Assembly (NCBI GenBank): GCA_019636175.1
Contig: JAHBYC010000009.1
Location: 1 to 64,000, forward strand
Origin: Caulobacter sp.
GTDB lineage: Bacteria; Pseudomonadota; Alphaproteobacteria; Caulobacterales; Caulobacteraceae
Reading direction: 5' to 3'
Length of the DNA: 64,000 nucleotides
Shown here in pieces: positions 51,693 through 63,667 of the stretch (positions are counted from its first letter, which is position 1; the number at the start of each line of letters is the position of its first letter). Below the pieces are notes generated by a model, which saw nothing but the letters and a program-made list of their open reading frames with translations, did no database searches and was not told where the DNA came from. The translations under genes were made by a program, and so were the position numbers.

Positions 51693-51777
51693 CCGTCGGC
51701 GGCCTCTCGCCGTTGCGGCTCACATGGGGCCGGGATAGGTCAGGGCAAGACCTAGCACAAGGCGTCGCTGTACCGGA

Positions 51778-52515
51778 ATGGACCTCACGCAGGATCGATT
51801 GCTCGACGGACGAATTTCCTTGCGTCAGCCGACGCGCGGATATCGGGCGGGCATTGATGCGGCGCTCCTCGCCGCCGCCTGCGACGCCCGGGCCGGCGAG
51901 CGGGTGCTGGAGGCCGGCTGCGGCGTCGGCGGCGCCCTGCTGGCGGCCGCCTGCCGACGGCCAGACGCGCGGTTCGTCGGCCTCGAGCGCGATCCCGCCG
52001 CCGTGGAGCTGGCGCGGGAGAATATTGCGGCCAACCGGCTCGAGGATCGCGTGTCGGTGGTCCAGGGCGAGGTCGAGGCCGGCTTTCGCACCCTCGCGGT
52101 CCCGCCCTTCGACGCGGCGTTCAGCAACCCGCCCTTCTTCGACGATCCATCGGCCCTGCGCGGCCCTTCCCCCGCCCGCTCCGGCGCCTGGATGGCCGAC
52201 GGCGGCCTCACCGCCTGGACCGGCTTTCTGCTCAAGGCCGTTCGCGAGGGCGGCAGCGTGACCCTGATCCATCGCGCCGATCGCCTGGCTGATCTCCTGG
52301 CCCTGCTGGCCGCCAAGGCCGGCTCCTTCCGCATCCGCCCGGTCCAGCCCTTCGCCGACGCCCCGGCCAAGCGGGTCATGGTGCGGGCGATCAAGACCGG
52401 CAAGGCCCCCCTGGTCCTCCTGCCGCCGCTGGTCCTGCATCCCCGCGACGGCGCCAAGCACACCGTTGAGGTCGAGGCGATTCTGCGCGGCCAGGCCGAC
52501 CTGGGCTGGGACTAA
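51778..52515 (+). CDS. tRNA1(Val) (adenine-N6)-methyltransferase-like enzyme (TrmN6)
   Basis: A 245-residue SAM-dependent methyltransferase. It has the N-terminal RISLRQPTRGYRAGIDAALL segment typical of the YfiC/TrmN6 group, the SAM-binding motif VLEAGCGVGGALLAAA, FVGLERDPAAVELARENI and the catalytic NPPFFDDP (N-P-P-F/Y, amino-methylating type). A C-terminal KRVMVRAIKTGKAP part follows. It should methylate A37 of tRNA1(Val), though relatives vary in target. Confidence 0.88.
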   Translation: MDLTQDRLLDGRISLRQPTRGYRAGIDAALLAAACDARAGERVLEAGCGVGGALLAAACRRPDARFVGLERDPAAVELARENIAANRLEDRVSVVQGEVEAGFRTLAVPPFDAAFSNPPFFDDPSALRGPSPARSGAWMADGGLTAWTGFLLKAVREGGSVTLIHRADRLADLLALLAAKAGSFRIRPVQPFADAPAKRVMVRAIKTGKAPLVLLPPLVLHPRDGAKHTVEVEAILRGQADLGWD

Positions 52516-52611
52516 GGCGGGACCGCCTCACGCGCCGGTCCCGACAATTTCAGCTTTCCGTGAGCGCCCCCTGCTCTAGCTTGAGCCTTTGTCGTCGGCG
52601 GAGGGTGGTGC

Positions 52612-53649
52612 ATGGAGTCGGTCTACTGGGTTCTGTCCTGGGCCTGCCACCGTCGCTGCGTCCACTGCTACGACGACCGTTTCCGGCCCTATGTGCGGGG
52701 CGCACTGGACACCGTGCTGGGCGAGGGCGAGCGCGCCTGGCCCTCGGTTCTGACCCACCTGCCCGACGACTTCGGCTTCGAGGACAAGACCGGGCGGCGC
52801 CAGGCCGGCCGGCTGATCCTGGCCGGCGGCGAGGTGCTGCTCGACGGCTTTCGCCAGCGCATCTTCTTCCCGGTGCTGGAAGCGATCCAGCGGCGCTGGT
52901 CGCCGGATCTGGCCCCCCGGGTCCACATCCAGACCACCGGCGACCGGCTGAACGAGGCCCATCTGGAAGCCATGCTGGAACGCGGCGTGCACGGCATCGC
53001 CATCTCCGGCTTCGACAGCTTCCACGTCGGCATGACCGACGCCCGCCAGGCCAGGCTGGCCGAGAAGATCGACGCGATGATGGCCCGCTTCGGCGTCACC
53101 CAGGTCAAGCTCGGGGCCGGCAAGGCGCCGCCCGCGCCGGGGCCCACCTACCTCTATTTCGGGGCTGAGCCGGGCCGCTGGATCGGCGAGCTGTGGCCGC
53201 GCGGGCGGGCGTGGGACAACGACCTGTCGACAGCCACATGGGAGACCAACTTCTGCGCCCGCCACTCCGGCGCCAAATCGTTCCTTGATCACCGCGCTCC
53301 GGGCAGCGAGGTGGCCATCGACCCCAACGGCGATGTCTTCCCCTGCTGCCTCAAGACCGGCGCCCCGATCGGCAACCTGACCGAGGAGCCGCTGCTGGAC
53401 ATTCTTGACGGCCTGCGCGGGCACCCGGCCTTCGAGGCGCTCAATCGCGGCGATCCGGGCGGCGCGGCCGAATCCCTTGGCCTGGACCGCGAGGCCTTCC
53501 GCGTCATGTCGCGGACGGTGACGCCCAAGGGGCGGGACTATGAAAACCCCTGCATCGGCTGTGATCGCCTCTACGAACAGCAGCTGACCGCCATCTCCGC
53601 CCTGCTGCGCGCCGAGCGGGCGGCGAAACGGGCCCTTCAGTCGGCGTAG
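52612..53649 (+). CDS. Radical SAM protein with SPASM-like C-terminus, function unknown
   Basis: A 345-residue protein. WACHRRCVHCYDDRF contains the radical SAM CxxxCxxC near residue 12; the LILAGGEVLL strand matches the GGE motif of the SAM-binding site; IDPNGDVFPCCLK, near residue 238, and CIGCDRLYEQQ, near 310, supply Cys residues of a SPASM/Twitch-type auxiliary cluster. These features suit RiPP-modifying or sactisynthase/anSME-like enzymes. No precursor peptide, ABC exporter or peptidase is adjacent. Its 3' end overlaps the convergent deoxyribosyltransferase gene by 13 bp. Confidence 0.85.
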   Translation: MESVYWVLSWACHRRCVHCYDDRFRPYVRGALDTVLGEGERAWPSVLTHLPDDFGFEDKTGRRQAGRLILAGGEVLLDGFRQRIFFPVLEAIQRRWSPDLAPRVHIQTTGDRLNEAHLEAMLERGVHGIAISGFDSFHVGMTDARQARLAEKIDAMMARFGVTQVKLGAGKAPPAPGPTYLYFGAEPGRWIGELWPRGRAWDNDLSTATWETNFCARHSGAKSFLDHRAPGSEVAIDPNGDVFPCCLKTGAPIGNLTEEPLLDILDGLRGHPAFEALNRGDPGGAAESLGLDREAFRVMSRTVTPKGRDYENPCIGCDRLYEQQLTAISALLRAERAAKRALQSA

Positions 53650-54200
53650 AGCCTCAGGGCCTCAAGGCACATTTCGAAGCCGGTCAGGTCGTGCATCGGA
53701 TCGTCGGTGACAATGACGAACAGCTGGCGCGTTTCGGCCCACAGGAGGCTGGCTTCCGGCAGGCCGAAGTCCTCGATCTCGCAGTCCTCGCCGTCGCGCC
53801 AGACCCCGGCCTCGTCGGGCCGCGCGCCCATCCAGGCCTCGACCCGCTCGCGATAGTCGGCCTCCATCTCGTCGCCGAGATTGATCCACCCGACCACCGG
53901 CTTTCCCAGCGCCGCCAGAAAGCCCATCTCGAAGCTCGCCGCCGCGTCGGCGCCCGGGCCGCGGAACGGGGTCAGGTTGACGATACCGGCGTCGGCCCGC
54001 CTCAGCCGGGCGATCCGCTCCGCATAGAGGGCCCTGGCCGCCAGCTCGCCGGCCTCCCGCACCTCGGCGCCCAGCACCGTCGGCTCCAGGATCTCGAACC
54101 CGGCCTCGGCCGCCAGCAGCCGCTGGCGGGCCAGATGTTGCGATGCATCGGGATAGAGGGCGTCCGGCCCGGCGAGGTGAAGCGTGGAAATGCGACGCAT
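53637..54200 (-). CDS. Nucleoside 2-deoxyribosyltransferase family protein
   Basis: A 187-residue protein with the fold pattern of PF05014: LHLAGPDALYPDA at the N-terminus, then DAGIVNLTPFRGPGADAAAS followed by FEMGFLAALGKPVVG, where the Asp and Glu are the conserved active-site residues. It may exchange or hydrolyse the base of 2'-deoxynucleosides. The ATG at 54200 is preferred over an upstream TTG. Tail overlaps the radical SAM gene, so the two are not cotranscribed. Confidence 0.88.
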   Translation of the reverse strand: MRRISTLHLAGPDALYPDASQHLARQRLLAAEAGFEILEPTVLGAEVREAGELAARALYAERIARLRRADAGIVNLTPFRGPGADAAASFEMGFLAALGKPVVGWINLGDEMEADYRERVEAWMGARPDEAGVWRDGEDCEIEDFGLPEASLLWAETRQLFVIVTDDPMHDLTGFEMCLEALRLYAD

Positions 54201-54261
54201 GGCCAAAACCTAGTGCGCCCCCGCGCCCTCGCCTACTCCCCCTCGCCTGTTCGCCCCTGGC

Positions 54262-54702
54262 CTATTCCGGCGTGCCGGAAAACACCGCGCCGACCTCGAC
54301 GTCCTCATCCGGCGCGATGACGCATCGGGCGCCGCCGTCGATGACCTTGCAGCCGCTCCAGGCGATGCTCCAGTCAGACCCGAAGGCGCCCTTCATGCCG
54401 CGCGCCGACAGGGTCACCGGGCGGTGGCGTTGCACCCAGACCCAGCACTGCCGGTTCTCGTGAGGCGTATAGAGGTATTGCGCCGGTCCGCAGTTGATCC
54501 CGGCCACATCGCCCAGCACCACCGTGCCAGGCCCCATGTCGCCGGACACCTTGACCCTCAGGATCACCGTGTTGACCCCGCGAACCTCGACCTCAGACAG
54601 ATCGACGGGGCGATCCTGCGCCCAGGCCGAGGCCGAAAACCCGGCCAGACTCGAAAAACCGGCCAACGCCGCAAGGCTGGCGACAAATGGAAAACGCTTC
54701 AC
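54262..54702 (-). CDS. Secreted protein of unknown function
   Basis: A 146-residue protein with a signal peptide (FPFVASLAALAGFSSLAGFS, cleavage near ASAWA). The mature part is strand-rich and has four cysteines (GINCGPA, ENRQCWVW, WSGCKV, ARCVIAP), which could form two disulfides in the periplasm. No family recognised. Lies 55 bp upstream of ilvC's 3' end on the same strand, but its own promoter region is not evident. Confidence 0.7.
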   Translation of the reverse strand: MKRFPFVASLAALAGFSSLAGFSASAWAQDRPVDLSEVEVRGVNTVILRVKVSGDMGPGTVVLGDVAGINCGPAQYLYTPHENRQCWVWVQRHRPVTLSARGMKGAFGSDWSIAWSGCKVIDGGARCVIAPDEDVEVGAVFSGTPE

Positions 54703-54757
54703 GGAACATCCTGCAGCCTGCCGGTCCAGGAGCGGCCCGGCAGGGTGCTTACTTGGA

Positions 54758-56949
<2,192 letters not shown>

Positions 56950-57066
56950 TCTTGTCTCCAGCGGCCGCGCCTTCGGTCGGCCGTCACAGTCCCATCGTTT
57001 ACCGTGATGCGCCCGCCAACCTGAACCGGACTTGAACGAAAGGCGAGTCCGCGCCAGCTTGGCCCC

Positions 57067-57621
57067 ATGCCCGCCCACCCTCAGGACATCATCGGCTTCT
57101 GGACCTCGGCCGGACCGGCCAAATGGTTCGCCAAGGACAATCGCTTCGACGAGGCCATCCGGCTGAGGTTCGAGCCGGTCCACTTCGCCGCCGCGCGCGG
57201 CCAGTACGACGCCTGGCGGGAGACCGCCGAGGGGACCCTCGCCCTGTTGCTGCTGCTGGACCAGTTTCCCCGCAACCTGTTCCGCGACACCGCCCACGCC
57301 TTCGCCACCGACCCTCTGGCCCGGACCATCGCCCGCCAGGCCCTGGCGCGGGGCTTCGACCAGCAGACCGAGCCGCTGCTGCGCCGCTTCTTCTACCTGC
57401 CGCTGGAACATTCCGAGGACCTGGCCGACCAGGAGCTCTGCGTCTCCCTGTGCCAGGGCCTGATGGACGACACCGGCGATGCGGAGACCCTGCGCTACGC
57501 CATCCTCCACCGCGACATCATCGCCCGCTTCGGCCGCTTCCCCCACCGCAACGCCGTCTTCGGCCGCGAGATGACCGCCGAGGAACAGGTCTTCCTCGAG
57601 GAAGGCGGCTTCAAGGGCTGA
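57067..57621 (+). CDS. DUF924 family protein
   Basis: A 184-residue helical protein that matches DUF924 over its length: IIGFWTSAGPAKWFAKDNRF, the ALLLLLDQFPRNLFRDTAHA segment and FFYLPLEHSEDL, with HRDIIARFGRFPHRN near the end. The fold is a TPR-like helical bundle. Function unknown. Convergent with the Crp/Fnr gene, 3 bp apart. Confidence 0.9.
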   Translation: MPAHPQDIIGFWTSAGPAKWFAKDNRFDEAIRLRFEPVHFAAARGQYDAWRETAEGTLALLLLLDQFPRNLFRDTAHAFATDPLARTIARQALARGFDQQTEPLLRRFFYLPLEHSEDLADQELCVSLCQGLMDDTGDAETLRYAILHRDIIARFGRFPHRNAVFGREMTAEEQVFLEEGGFKG

Positions 57622-57624
57622 GCC

Positions 57625-58401
57625 TCACAGCTTCCGCGTCTCGGACACATACTGGCGGGCGATCGGGTTCAGCGGCGCCCGCGATTGCCCCGCCGCCAGC
57701 AGCCGGGCGGAATCGAGGATATGCAGTCCGCGATAGCGCTTCTCGATGGCGCCGGTCGCGATCAGTTCCTTGACCACCCTGACGACGGCCGACATCGACA
57801 GCCCCAGGAAGTCGGCGATGTCCTCATAGGTCACCGGCGCGGGAAGCGGCTGATCGCCCCGCTCCAGCAGGCCCGGCCGCCGCGCCAGATAGATGATGGC
57901 CTTGGCCGCCCGGACCAGAACCGGATCCAGCGCGTTCATCACCGCCCGGTCATGCTCCATGCGGTTGCGAAGGCTGATGACCCGCATGACGCCCATGGCC
58001 ACCGCCCCGTCGGCTTCCATCTCCGCGACCACAGCTGCGTTGGGACAGAAGATAACCCGCGAGCGCTGGCGCACGCTCGTCTCGAACAGGGTCTCCCGGC
58101 CGTCGATCATTGGAATCAGCCCGGCGGCCTGAGGCGGCGACAGCAGGTCGGACAGATAGCGCTGACCGTCCGCCGACATCCTCGTCAGTTCCAGGCACCC
58201 CTCGCTGACGATGAACAGCCAGCGCGACGGCTCCCACAGCCGGGCCAGCACCTCTCCCGGCTCGCACCAGCGCACGGTGCTGACGGCCGCCAGCCGCTCC
58301 AGCGCCGGCTCCGGCCAGTGGGCCAGGATCGGCGCCCGTCGCAGGTCCGCCGGGGTGACCCGTCCCGCCTGCGCCGCAGCATCCTGGTCGTCTCTGTCCA
58401 C
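57625..58401 (-). CDS. Crp/Fnr family transcriptional regulator
   Basis: A 258-residue protein. A cyclic-nucleotide-binding-like beta-barrel fills residues 25-140 (LERLAAVSTVRWCEPGEVLA, LFIVSEGCLELTRMSADGQR) and a C-terminal Crp-type winged helix follows (PVTYEDIADFLGLSMSAVVR, VVKELIATGAIEKRYRGLHI). There is no N-terminal Cys cluster, so it is not an Fnr oxygen sensor of the classical kind. The GTG at 58401 is chosen because GGGGGCGAGC precedes it; the frame stays open far upstream. Divergent from the RTX protein gene, which it may control. Confidence 0.88.
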   Translation of the reverse strand: MDRDDQDAAAQAGRVTPADLRRAPILAHWPEPALERLAAVSTVRWCEPGEVLARLWEPSRWLFIVSEGCLELTRMSADGQRYLSDLLSPPQAAGLIPMIDGRETLFETSVRQRSRVIFCPNAAVVAEMEADGAVAMGVMRVISLRNRMEHDRAVMNALDPVLVRAAKAIIYLARRPGLLERGDQPLPAPVTYEDIADFLGLSMSAVVRVVKELIATGAIEKRYRGLHILDSARLLAAGQSRAPLNPIARQYVSETRKL

Positions 58402-58546
58402 GCTCGCCCCCACTAAAGATCGCCCCCCGGCGTCAAAGTCGCCCGATTTGGTCAAATGACAAGGTCGTCCGGCTCGCCCCTTTCTAGCCTCCGTCCCCCG
58501 GAGAGGCCGCCAACACAAGCCCTCCACGCTCTGGAGGACGACGCGC

Positions 58547-60880
58547 ATGGCAAACTTCCCCTCGTATCTCAACGTCAATCTCCTCGCCGCGAGCGCCGGA
58601 TTCACCCTGTCGGGCAACAGCGGCGGCTTTCTGGGAACCGACGTCTCGACCGGCGATCTCAATCATGATGGCTACATCGACCTCGTGGTCAGCGCCCCCG
58701 GCGGCAACACCGTCTACGTCTTCTTTGGAACCGCCAACGGCATCGCCGCCAACGTCAGCCTTTCCGGGCTGAACGGCGTCAACGGCTTTTCCATCACCGG
58801 CTCGGGCCAGTTCGGCCAGACCGCGACCTTCATCGGCGACGTCAACCACGACGGTTTCGACGACATTCTGCTTGGAGCGCCCCAGGTCGGCGCCAACAGC
58901 GCGGGGCAGGCCTACATTCTCTACGGCCGGGCCGGGGGCTATGCGGCCAGCTACAGCTCCGCCGATCTCAATCCGGGGGATGAGACCGTCTACAACGGCG
59001 GCTTTCGCGCCATCCTGGGGACGAGCGGCGAGGCCCTGGGCGACATCAACCACGACGGCATTGCCGACTTCGCCATCGGCGCGCCCGCCCAGCTGGTGTC
59101 CGGGGCCGCCTATCTCTTCCTTGGCGGCGAGGCCGGCTTCCAGAACCTCAGCATCGTCAATGGCCAGGATGGCGATCACTTCGGGGCCTTTGTCGCCGGC
59201 ATCGGCGATGTGAACCACGACGGCTTCGACGACTACGCGGTCGGCGGCGATCTCGCCTCGAGCCTGAGCGGGACCGTGGCGGTGGTCTATGGCTCCGCCT
59301 CCCCCACCGTCGGCATGACCACCGCCGCCCTCAATGGCTCCAACGGCTATCAACTGTTCGGCCTGGCCCCCGGCGACAGCCTGGCCACCGTCGCCGGCAT
59401 CGGCGATCTGAACAATGACGGCATCGACGACTTCGCGGTCGCTTCCCGCAACGCCAGCCTCTCCGGAACCAACGCCGGCGCGGTCTATGTCATTTTCGGC
59501 CGCGACGACGGCGCCACGCCGCAGCTGTCGAGCCTCGACGGGTCCAACGGGTTCACCATCTACGGCGCGGCCAACAACAATCAGCTCGCCTCCTCGATCA
59601 CCCATGGCGACGTCAATGACGACGGCATCGACGACCTGATCATGACCGCCGGCCAGGCCGGGGTCGTCTATGTGATGTACGGCCGGTCGGCGGCCTTTTC
59701 CTCATCCTATTCGGCCAGCAGCATCGCCGGCTCAGAGGGCTTCCAGATTTACGGGTTCAACGGGCTGAACACCAACAGCCTCGCTGTCGGCGACCTCAAC
59801 AACGACGGGGTCGACGACATCGTCGTCGGGTCGGTCTTCAACACCACCGGCGGCGCCAACGCCGGCTCGGTCTCGGTCATCTACGGCCAGGTCGGCGACC
59901 GGACCCTCATCGGCGCCGCGGGGACAGACAATCTGACCGGCGCGGGCGGCAACGACAGCCTTTCGGGCCTGGGGGGCATGGACTTCCTCTCCGGTCTCGG
60001 CGGCGACGACATCCTCGATGGCGGCGACGGCAACGACTACCTCTACGGCGGCGACGGCGTTGATCAGCTGATCGGCGGACTGGGTGGCGACAGCCTGTTC
60101 GGCGACGCCGGCGACGATGTGCTCGATGGCGGCGACGGCGGCGACAAGCTCTACGGCGGCGCCGGCGTTGATGATCTCACGGGGGGTCTGGGCAACGATA
60201 TCCTCGACGGCGGCGACGACGCCGACACCCTCACCGGCGGCGACGGCAACGACATGCTCGACGGCGCGGGCGGCGCCGACCTGATGTCCGGCGGGGACGG
60301 CAATGACGTCTACATCGTCAATGACGCCGGCGATCAGACCATCGAGGCGGCCGGCCAGGGTTACGATGTCGTTCGCGCCAGCATCAGCTGGACCCTGGCC
60401 GACAACATCGAGGCGCTGCAGCTTCAGGGCGGCGGCGACATCGACGGAACCGGCAACGACCTGGCCAACAACATCCAGGGCAACAGCGGCTCGAACCGCC
60501 TCGATGGCGGCGCCGGGGTCGACACCCTCAATGGCGGAGACGGCGACGACTTCATCATCGGCGGCCAGGGCAACGACCTGCTGCGCGGCGGCGCCGGGGC
60601 CGACAGCTTCATCGTCGCCCACGCCTTCGGTCCGACCCTGGAGACCGACGTCATCTACGACTTCGACACCGCCGAGGGCGACATCCTCGACCTGTCGGGC
60701 GCCTATGCCGGGACCCTGTCTCTGGTCAGCGCCTTCACCAGGCACGCCGGCGAAATGACCCTCAGTTTCAGCGGCGGCCACACCCTCCTGCGCCTCGACA
60801 TCGATGGCGACGGCCGCGTCGACTACCAGATGAAGATCAACGGCGACGTCACCGGCGACAGCGGCGGCTGGATTCTCTGA
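58547..60880 (+). CDS. Large FG-GAP beta-propeller / RTX calcium-binding protein
   Basis: A 777-residue protein without N-terminal signal peptide. Seven FG-GAP-type repeats ([33 protein letters not shown] and so on, to [16 protein letters not shown]) occupy residues 30-450, the number expected for one closed seven-bladed propeller, each carrying a DxNxDG calcium loop. RTX nonapeptides ([20 protein letters not shown] type, about 14 units) follow from about 460 to 590, and three more near 655-680. The C-terminus is a hydrophobic/acidic sheet region typical of type I secretion signals. It is probably secreted to the cell surface or medium as an adhesin- or matrix-like protein. Confidence 0.92.
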   Translation: MANFPSYLNVNLLAASAGFTLSGNSGGFLGTDVSTGDLNHDGYIDLVVSAPGGNTVYVFFGTANGIAANVSLSGLNGVNGFSITGSGQFGQTATFIGDVNHDGFDDILLGAPQVGANSAGQAYILYGRAGGYAASYSSADLNPGDETVYNGGFRAILGTSGEALGDINHDGIADFAIGAPAQLVSGAAYLFLGGEAGFQNLSIVNGQDGDHFGAFVAGIGDVNHDGFDDYAVGGDLASSLSGTVAVVYGSASPTVGMTTAALNGSNGYQLFGLAPGDSLATVAGIGDLNNDGIDDFAVASRNASLSGTNAGAVYVIFGRDDGATPQLSSLDGSNGFTIYGAANNNQLASSITHGDVNDDGIDDLIMTAGQAGVVYVMYGRSAAFSSSYSASSIAGSEGFQIYGFNGLNTNSLAVGDLNNDGVDDIVVGSVFNTTGGANAGSVSVIYGQVGDRTLIGAAGTDNLTGAGGNDSLSGLGGMDFLSGLGGDDILDGGDGNDYLYGGDGVDQLIGGLGGDSLFGDAGDDVLDGGDGGDKLYGGAGVDDLTGGLGNDILDGGDDADTLTGGDGNDMLDGAGGADLMSGGDGNDVYIVNDAGDQTIEAAGQGYDVVRASISWTLADNIEALQLQGGGDIDGTGNDLANNIQGNSGSNRLDGGAGVDTLNGGDGDDFIIGGQGNDLLRGGAGADSFIVAHAFGPTLETDVIYDFDTAEGDILDLSGAYAGTLSLVSAFTRHAGEMTLSFSGGHTLLRLDIDGDGRVDYQMKINGDVTGDSGGWIL

Positions 60881-60886
60881 TCCCTG

Positions 60887-61000
60887 GAGCATGTCAGGGC
60901 GAAGTGTACGCGGTTCGCCCGCCCGGACATGCTCTAAATGTTTGATTCTAAAACCTTTTGATCAGGTTTTGATGGTACATCAAAACCTGAAAGGGTCTAG
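60887..61000. repeat. Intergenic double-hairpin element after the RTX gene
   Basis: GAGCATGTC and GACATGCTC (60887-60934) close the first hairpin around a GC-rich loop. TCAGGTTTTGATG and CATCAAAACCTGA (60962-60990) form a second, perfect 13-bp hairpin. Between them lies AAATGTTTGATTC, with one GANTC site. This composition looks like a known kind of dispersed intergenic repeat in Caulobacterales and Rhizobiales. It may also serve as the transcript end of the RTX gene, whose stop is 7 bp upstream. Confidence 0.65.
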
Positions 61001-61012
61001 GCGGCCGCCCGT

Positions 61013-61297
61013 CTATTCCCGCCGGCCGGTCCGCGTCTCTCCGCCGGGCTCCATCGTGTCCTCGACGCTTCGGCGACGTTTGGCCTCGATCCGCTTCCAC
61101 TGCTTTCGGGTGTGGCAGACCTTCTGGCTGAACAGGGTGCCGACGGGCGTGACCGTGACGCACACCACCTCGGCGTCCCGCTCGGCGGCCGTCTTCGCCG
61201 CCGGCTGGGCGGCGGCCGGCGCAGGCTGCGGCGCGGTTCCGTCGTCGGCCGGCTCGCCGCTGACCAGCAGCAGCATGAGTATGGTCGATGTCAGCAT
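61013..61297 (-). CDS. Small exported protein of unknown function
   Basis: A 94-residue protein with a short hydrophobic start ([20 protein letters not shown]) and a basic C-terminal half ([20 protein letters not shown]). Two cysteines (VVCVTV and KVCHTR) lie 17 residues apart. The start at 61297 is preceded by GGGGGGAA. This small family with [20 protein letters not shown] wording appears in related genomes, as I recall, but has no assigned function. The ORF is short, so confidence is moderate. Confidence 0.65.
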   Translation of the reverse strand: MLTSTILMLLLVSGEPADDGTAPQPAPAAAQPAAKTAAERDAEVVCVTVTPVGTLFSQKVCHTRKQWKRIEAKRRRSVEDTMEPGGETRTGRRE

Positions 61298-61437
61298 GGT
61301 TCCCCCCTGTTGGCCGTCATCGTCCGCCGGAACGACCGTCAATACAATTGTGGATGACTGATCGGCGCTGGTCAGGCCGGCCCCCGGTCGGCTACGAATC
61401 ACCCCAAGCTGTCGTTTTCCCGGACCGGCGGATCGCC

Positions 61438-62301
61438 ATGAACGCTCTCTCACCCCGCGCCGACAGACCCGACGCCGCCCCGTCCATCGCCGCGGGCAGG
61501 GACCATCCCGAACGCCAGTATCTGGGCCTGCTGGCCGACATCATGGCCACCGGGGTGCAGCGCGGCGACCGCACCGGCACCGGCACCCTGGGGGTCTTCG
61601 GGCGGCAGATGCGGTTTGACCTGGCCCAGGGCTTTCCCCTGCTGACCACCAAGAAGCTGCACCTGCGCTCGATCATCGTCGAGCTGCTGTGGTTCCTGCG
61701 CGGCGAGACCAATATCCGCTACCTCAAGGACCACGGCGTCAGCATCTGGGACGAATGGGCCGACGCCGAGGGGGAGCTGGGTCCCGTCTACGGCAAGCAG
61801 TGGCGCAGCTGGACGGCGCCGGACGGCCGGGTGATCGACCAGATCAGCGCGGTGGTCGAGGCCATCCGCACCAATCCCAACAGCCGACGCCACATCGTCA
61901 GCGCCTGGAACCCGGCCGATGTCGACGACATGGCCCTGCCGCCCTGCCACTGCCTGTTCCAGTTCTTCGTCGCCGACGGAAAGCTGTCTTGCCAGCTGTA
62001 TCAGCGCAGCGCCGATGTGTTTCTGGGCGTGCCGTTCAACATCGCCAGCTACGCCCTGCTGACCATGATGGTGGCGAAGGCGACCGGTCTTCAGCCCGGC
62101 GAGTTCGTCCACACCTTCGGCGACGCCCACCTCTATCTGAACCACCTCGACCAGGCCAAGGAGCAGCTGCGCCGCGAGCCGCTGCCCTTCCCGACCATGA
62201 CCATCGCCGACAAGACCGACCTGTTCGCCTTTGAACTGGCCGACTTCAAGGTCGAGGGCTACGAGGCCCACCCTTCGATCAAGGCCCCGATAGCGGTCTG
62301 A
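61438..62301 (+). CDS. thyA: Thymidylate synthase
   Basis: Methylates dUMP to dTMP with methylenetetrahydrofolate. The 287-residue protein has [20 protein letters not shown], the catalytic Cys170 in [14 protein letters not shown], the [20 protein letters not shown] segment and [20 protein letters not shown]. The ATG at 61438 gives about 20 extra N-terminal residues relative to E. coli ThyA; the homology starts at [10 protein letters not shown]. It is followed, after two secreted-protein genes, by folA, the enzyme that recycles its dihydrofolate product. Confidence 0.96.
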   Translation: MNALSPRADRPDAAPSIAAGRDHPERQYLGLLADIMATGVQRGDRTGTGTLGVFGRQMRFDLAQGFPLLTTKKLHLRSIIVELLWFLRGETNIRYLKDHGVSIWDEWADAEGELGPVYGKQWRSWTAPDGRVIDQISAVVEAIRTNPNSRRHIVSAWNPADVDDMALPPCHCLFQFFVADGKLSCQLYQRSADVFLGVPFNIASYALLTMMVAKATGLQPGEFVHTFGDAHLYLNHLDQAKEQLRREPLPFPTMTIADKTDLFAFELADFKVEGYEAHPSIKAPIAV

Positions 62302-62326
62302 AGCGCCACACCGTCGCGAGGTCGTC

Positions 62327-63055
62327 ATGCGTCTGTTTCCCCTGATCTCCGTACTGGCGCTCATCGCCCTGGCCGCCGGCTGCGCGGCGCCGGAGAGCGC
62401 CGAGGTCGCCGCGAAGGATGAGTTGCTCTGCGTCGTCCCCGCGGCCTTCGAACAGATCCCCGCCGAGGTCGCCGATCCCGACAAGATCAACGCCGACTTC
62501 ACCCCCGACTCCTACCTGCTGTCCCTGGCCTGGCAGCCGGAGGCCTGCCGCGCCGGCGCGACCGACACCAGCGACGCCACCGCCTGCGGGGGCAACCTCG
62601 GCTGGACGCTCCACGGGCTCTGGCCCAACAGCGCCGATGGCCATCACCCGCGCTACTGCCGCCCCTCGACCCGGCTCAGCGACGACACCGTCCGCCGCAA
62701 CTTCTGCATGACCCCTTCGGCCCGCCTGCAACAGCATGAGTGGGCCGCCCACGGGACCTGCGCCTGGAACAGCCCGGACGCCTATTTCGACCAGGCCCGG
62801 TCCATGTGGGAGGGCCTGAGACGACCCGACCCCCGCGGCCTGGCGGGCGATGACGACGCTGTTTCCGCCGGCGCCCTGCGTGACGCCTTCGTCGCCGCCA
62901 ACCCGGGCCTGCCGCGCCAGGCCATCTACATCGCCACCGGCGACGGCGACCGGCTGCGCGAGCTGCGCATCTGCCACGACCTGGCCTTCAAGCCGACCGC
63001 CTGCCCCGGCTCCATCGGCGCGCCGGACCGGGTTAGCCTGGCGATCACCCGGTGA
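62327..63055 (+). CDS. Ribonuclease T2 family protein (exported, possible lipoprotein)
   Basis: A 242-residue protein. The N-terminus MRLFPLISVLALIALAAGCA has a lipobox-like LAAGC, so it may be a lipoprotein. Both RNase T2 active-site segments are intact: WTLHGLWPN (CAS I, His) and HEWAAHGTC (CAS II, Glu and two His). Numerous cysteines suit disulfides in the periplasm. It should cleave single-stranded RNA through 2',3'-cyclic phosphates. Located 25 bp after thyA and perhaps cotranscribed with it. Confidence 0.92.
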   Translation: MRLFPLISVLALIALAAGCAAPESAEVAAKDELLCVVPAAFEQIPAEVADPDKINADFTPDSYLLSLAWQPEACRAGATDTSDATACGGNLGWTLHGLWPNSADGHHPRYCRPSTRLSDDTVRRNFCMTPSARLQQHEWAAHGTCAWNSPDAYFDQARSMWEGLRRPDPRGLAGDDDAVSAGALRDAFVAANPGLPRQAIYIATGDGDRLRELRICHDLAFKPTACPGSIGAPDRVSLAITR

Positions 63056-63128
63056 AAGTTTCAGGGACGCCTCGCAGCCCCCCTTTTTTGAGCAATGGTC
63101 CCGTCTCCGAGCAGCCTAGACTGAGCCC

Positions 63129-63635
63129 ATGAAAACCCTGCCCCTCCTCGCCGCAGCCCTGGCCATGCTGGCCGCTGTTCCCGCCCATGCCCAGTCGGTC
63201 AGTGAGTCCGAGAAGGACCTGATGGAAGCCTATGACGGCTGCAAACGCATCCAGAACGGCGCCACCGAGGTCATCTTCACCTACATGGGCTACACGCAGG
63301 TTCCGAATGTCGGTCTCGTCAAGCAGACCCCGGACCACGCCGTCGCCGTCAACCTGGTGGAGAGGCGCGATCAGAATGGTCGGATGGAGCACCAGTGCAT
63401 TTCCATGCTTGCTCCGGCCACCGCCACCGACTCCCTTCTCGGGGCCATCCGCGCCGACGCTCGCGCCCGGGGATATGTTGAGCAGCCGCAGAAGGCGGGC
63501 TCCGACGGGATCAGCACCATGAACGCCTTCGTGAATACCGGCTCCGTGGCGTTCATCAACCTGATCGCCACGCCGGCGGGCGGCGACCGCAACTTTCCGA
63601 TGGTAAGCTTGAGCAACGTCTGGACCTCGCAGTAG
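63129..63635 (+). CDS. Secreted protein of unknown function
   Basis: A 168-residue protein with a clear signal peptide (TLPLLAAALAMLAAVPAHAQ). The mature region has two cysteines (YDGCKRIQ and EHQCISML) and no recognised domain. It lies between the RNase T2 gene and folA. Function not known. Confidence 0.7.
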   Translation: MKTLPLLAAALAMLAAVPAHAQSVSESEKDLMEAYDGCKRIQNGATEVIFTYMGYTQVPNVGLVKQTPDHAVAVNLVERRDQNGRMEHQCISMLAPATATDSLLGAIRADARARGYVEQPQKAGSDGISTMNAFVNTGSVAFINLIATPAGGDRNFPMVSLSNVWTSQ

Positions 63636-63667
63636 ACCTCAGGGGGCGTTCAGCCCCGGAGAGTCGC

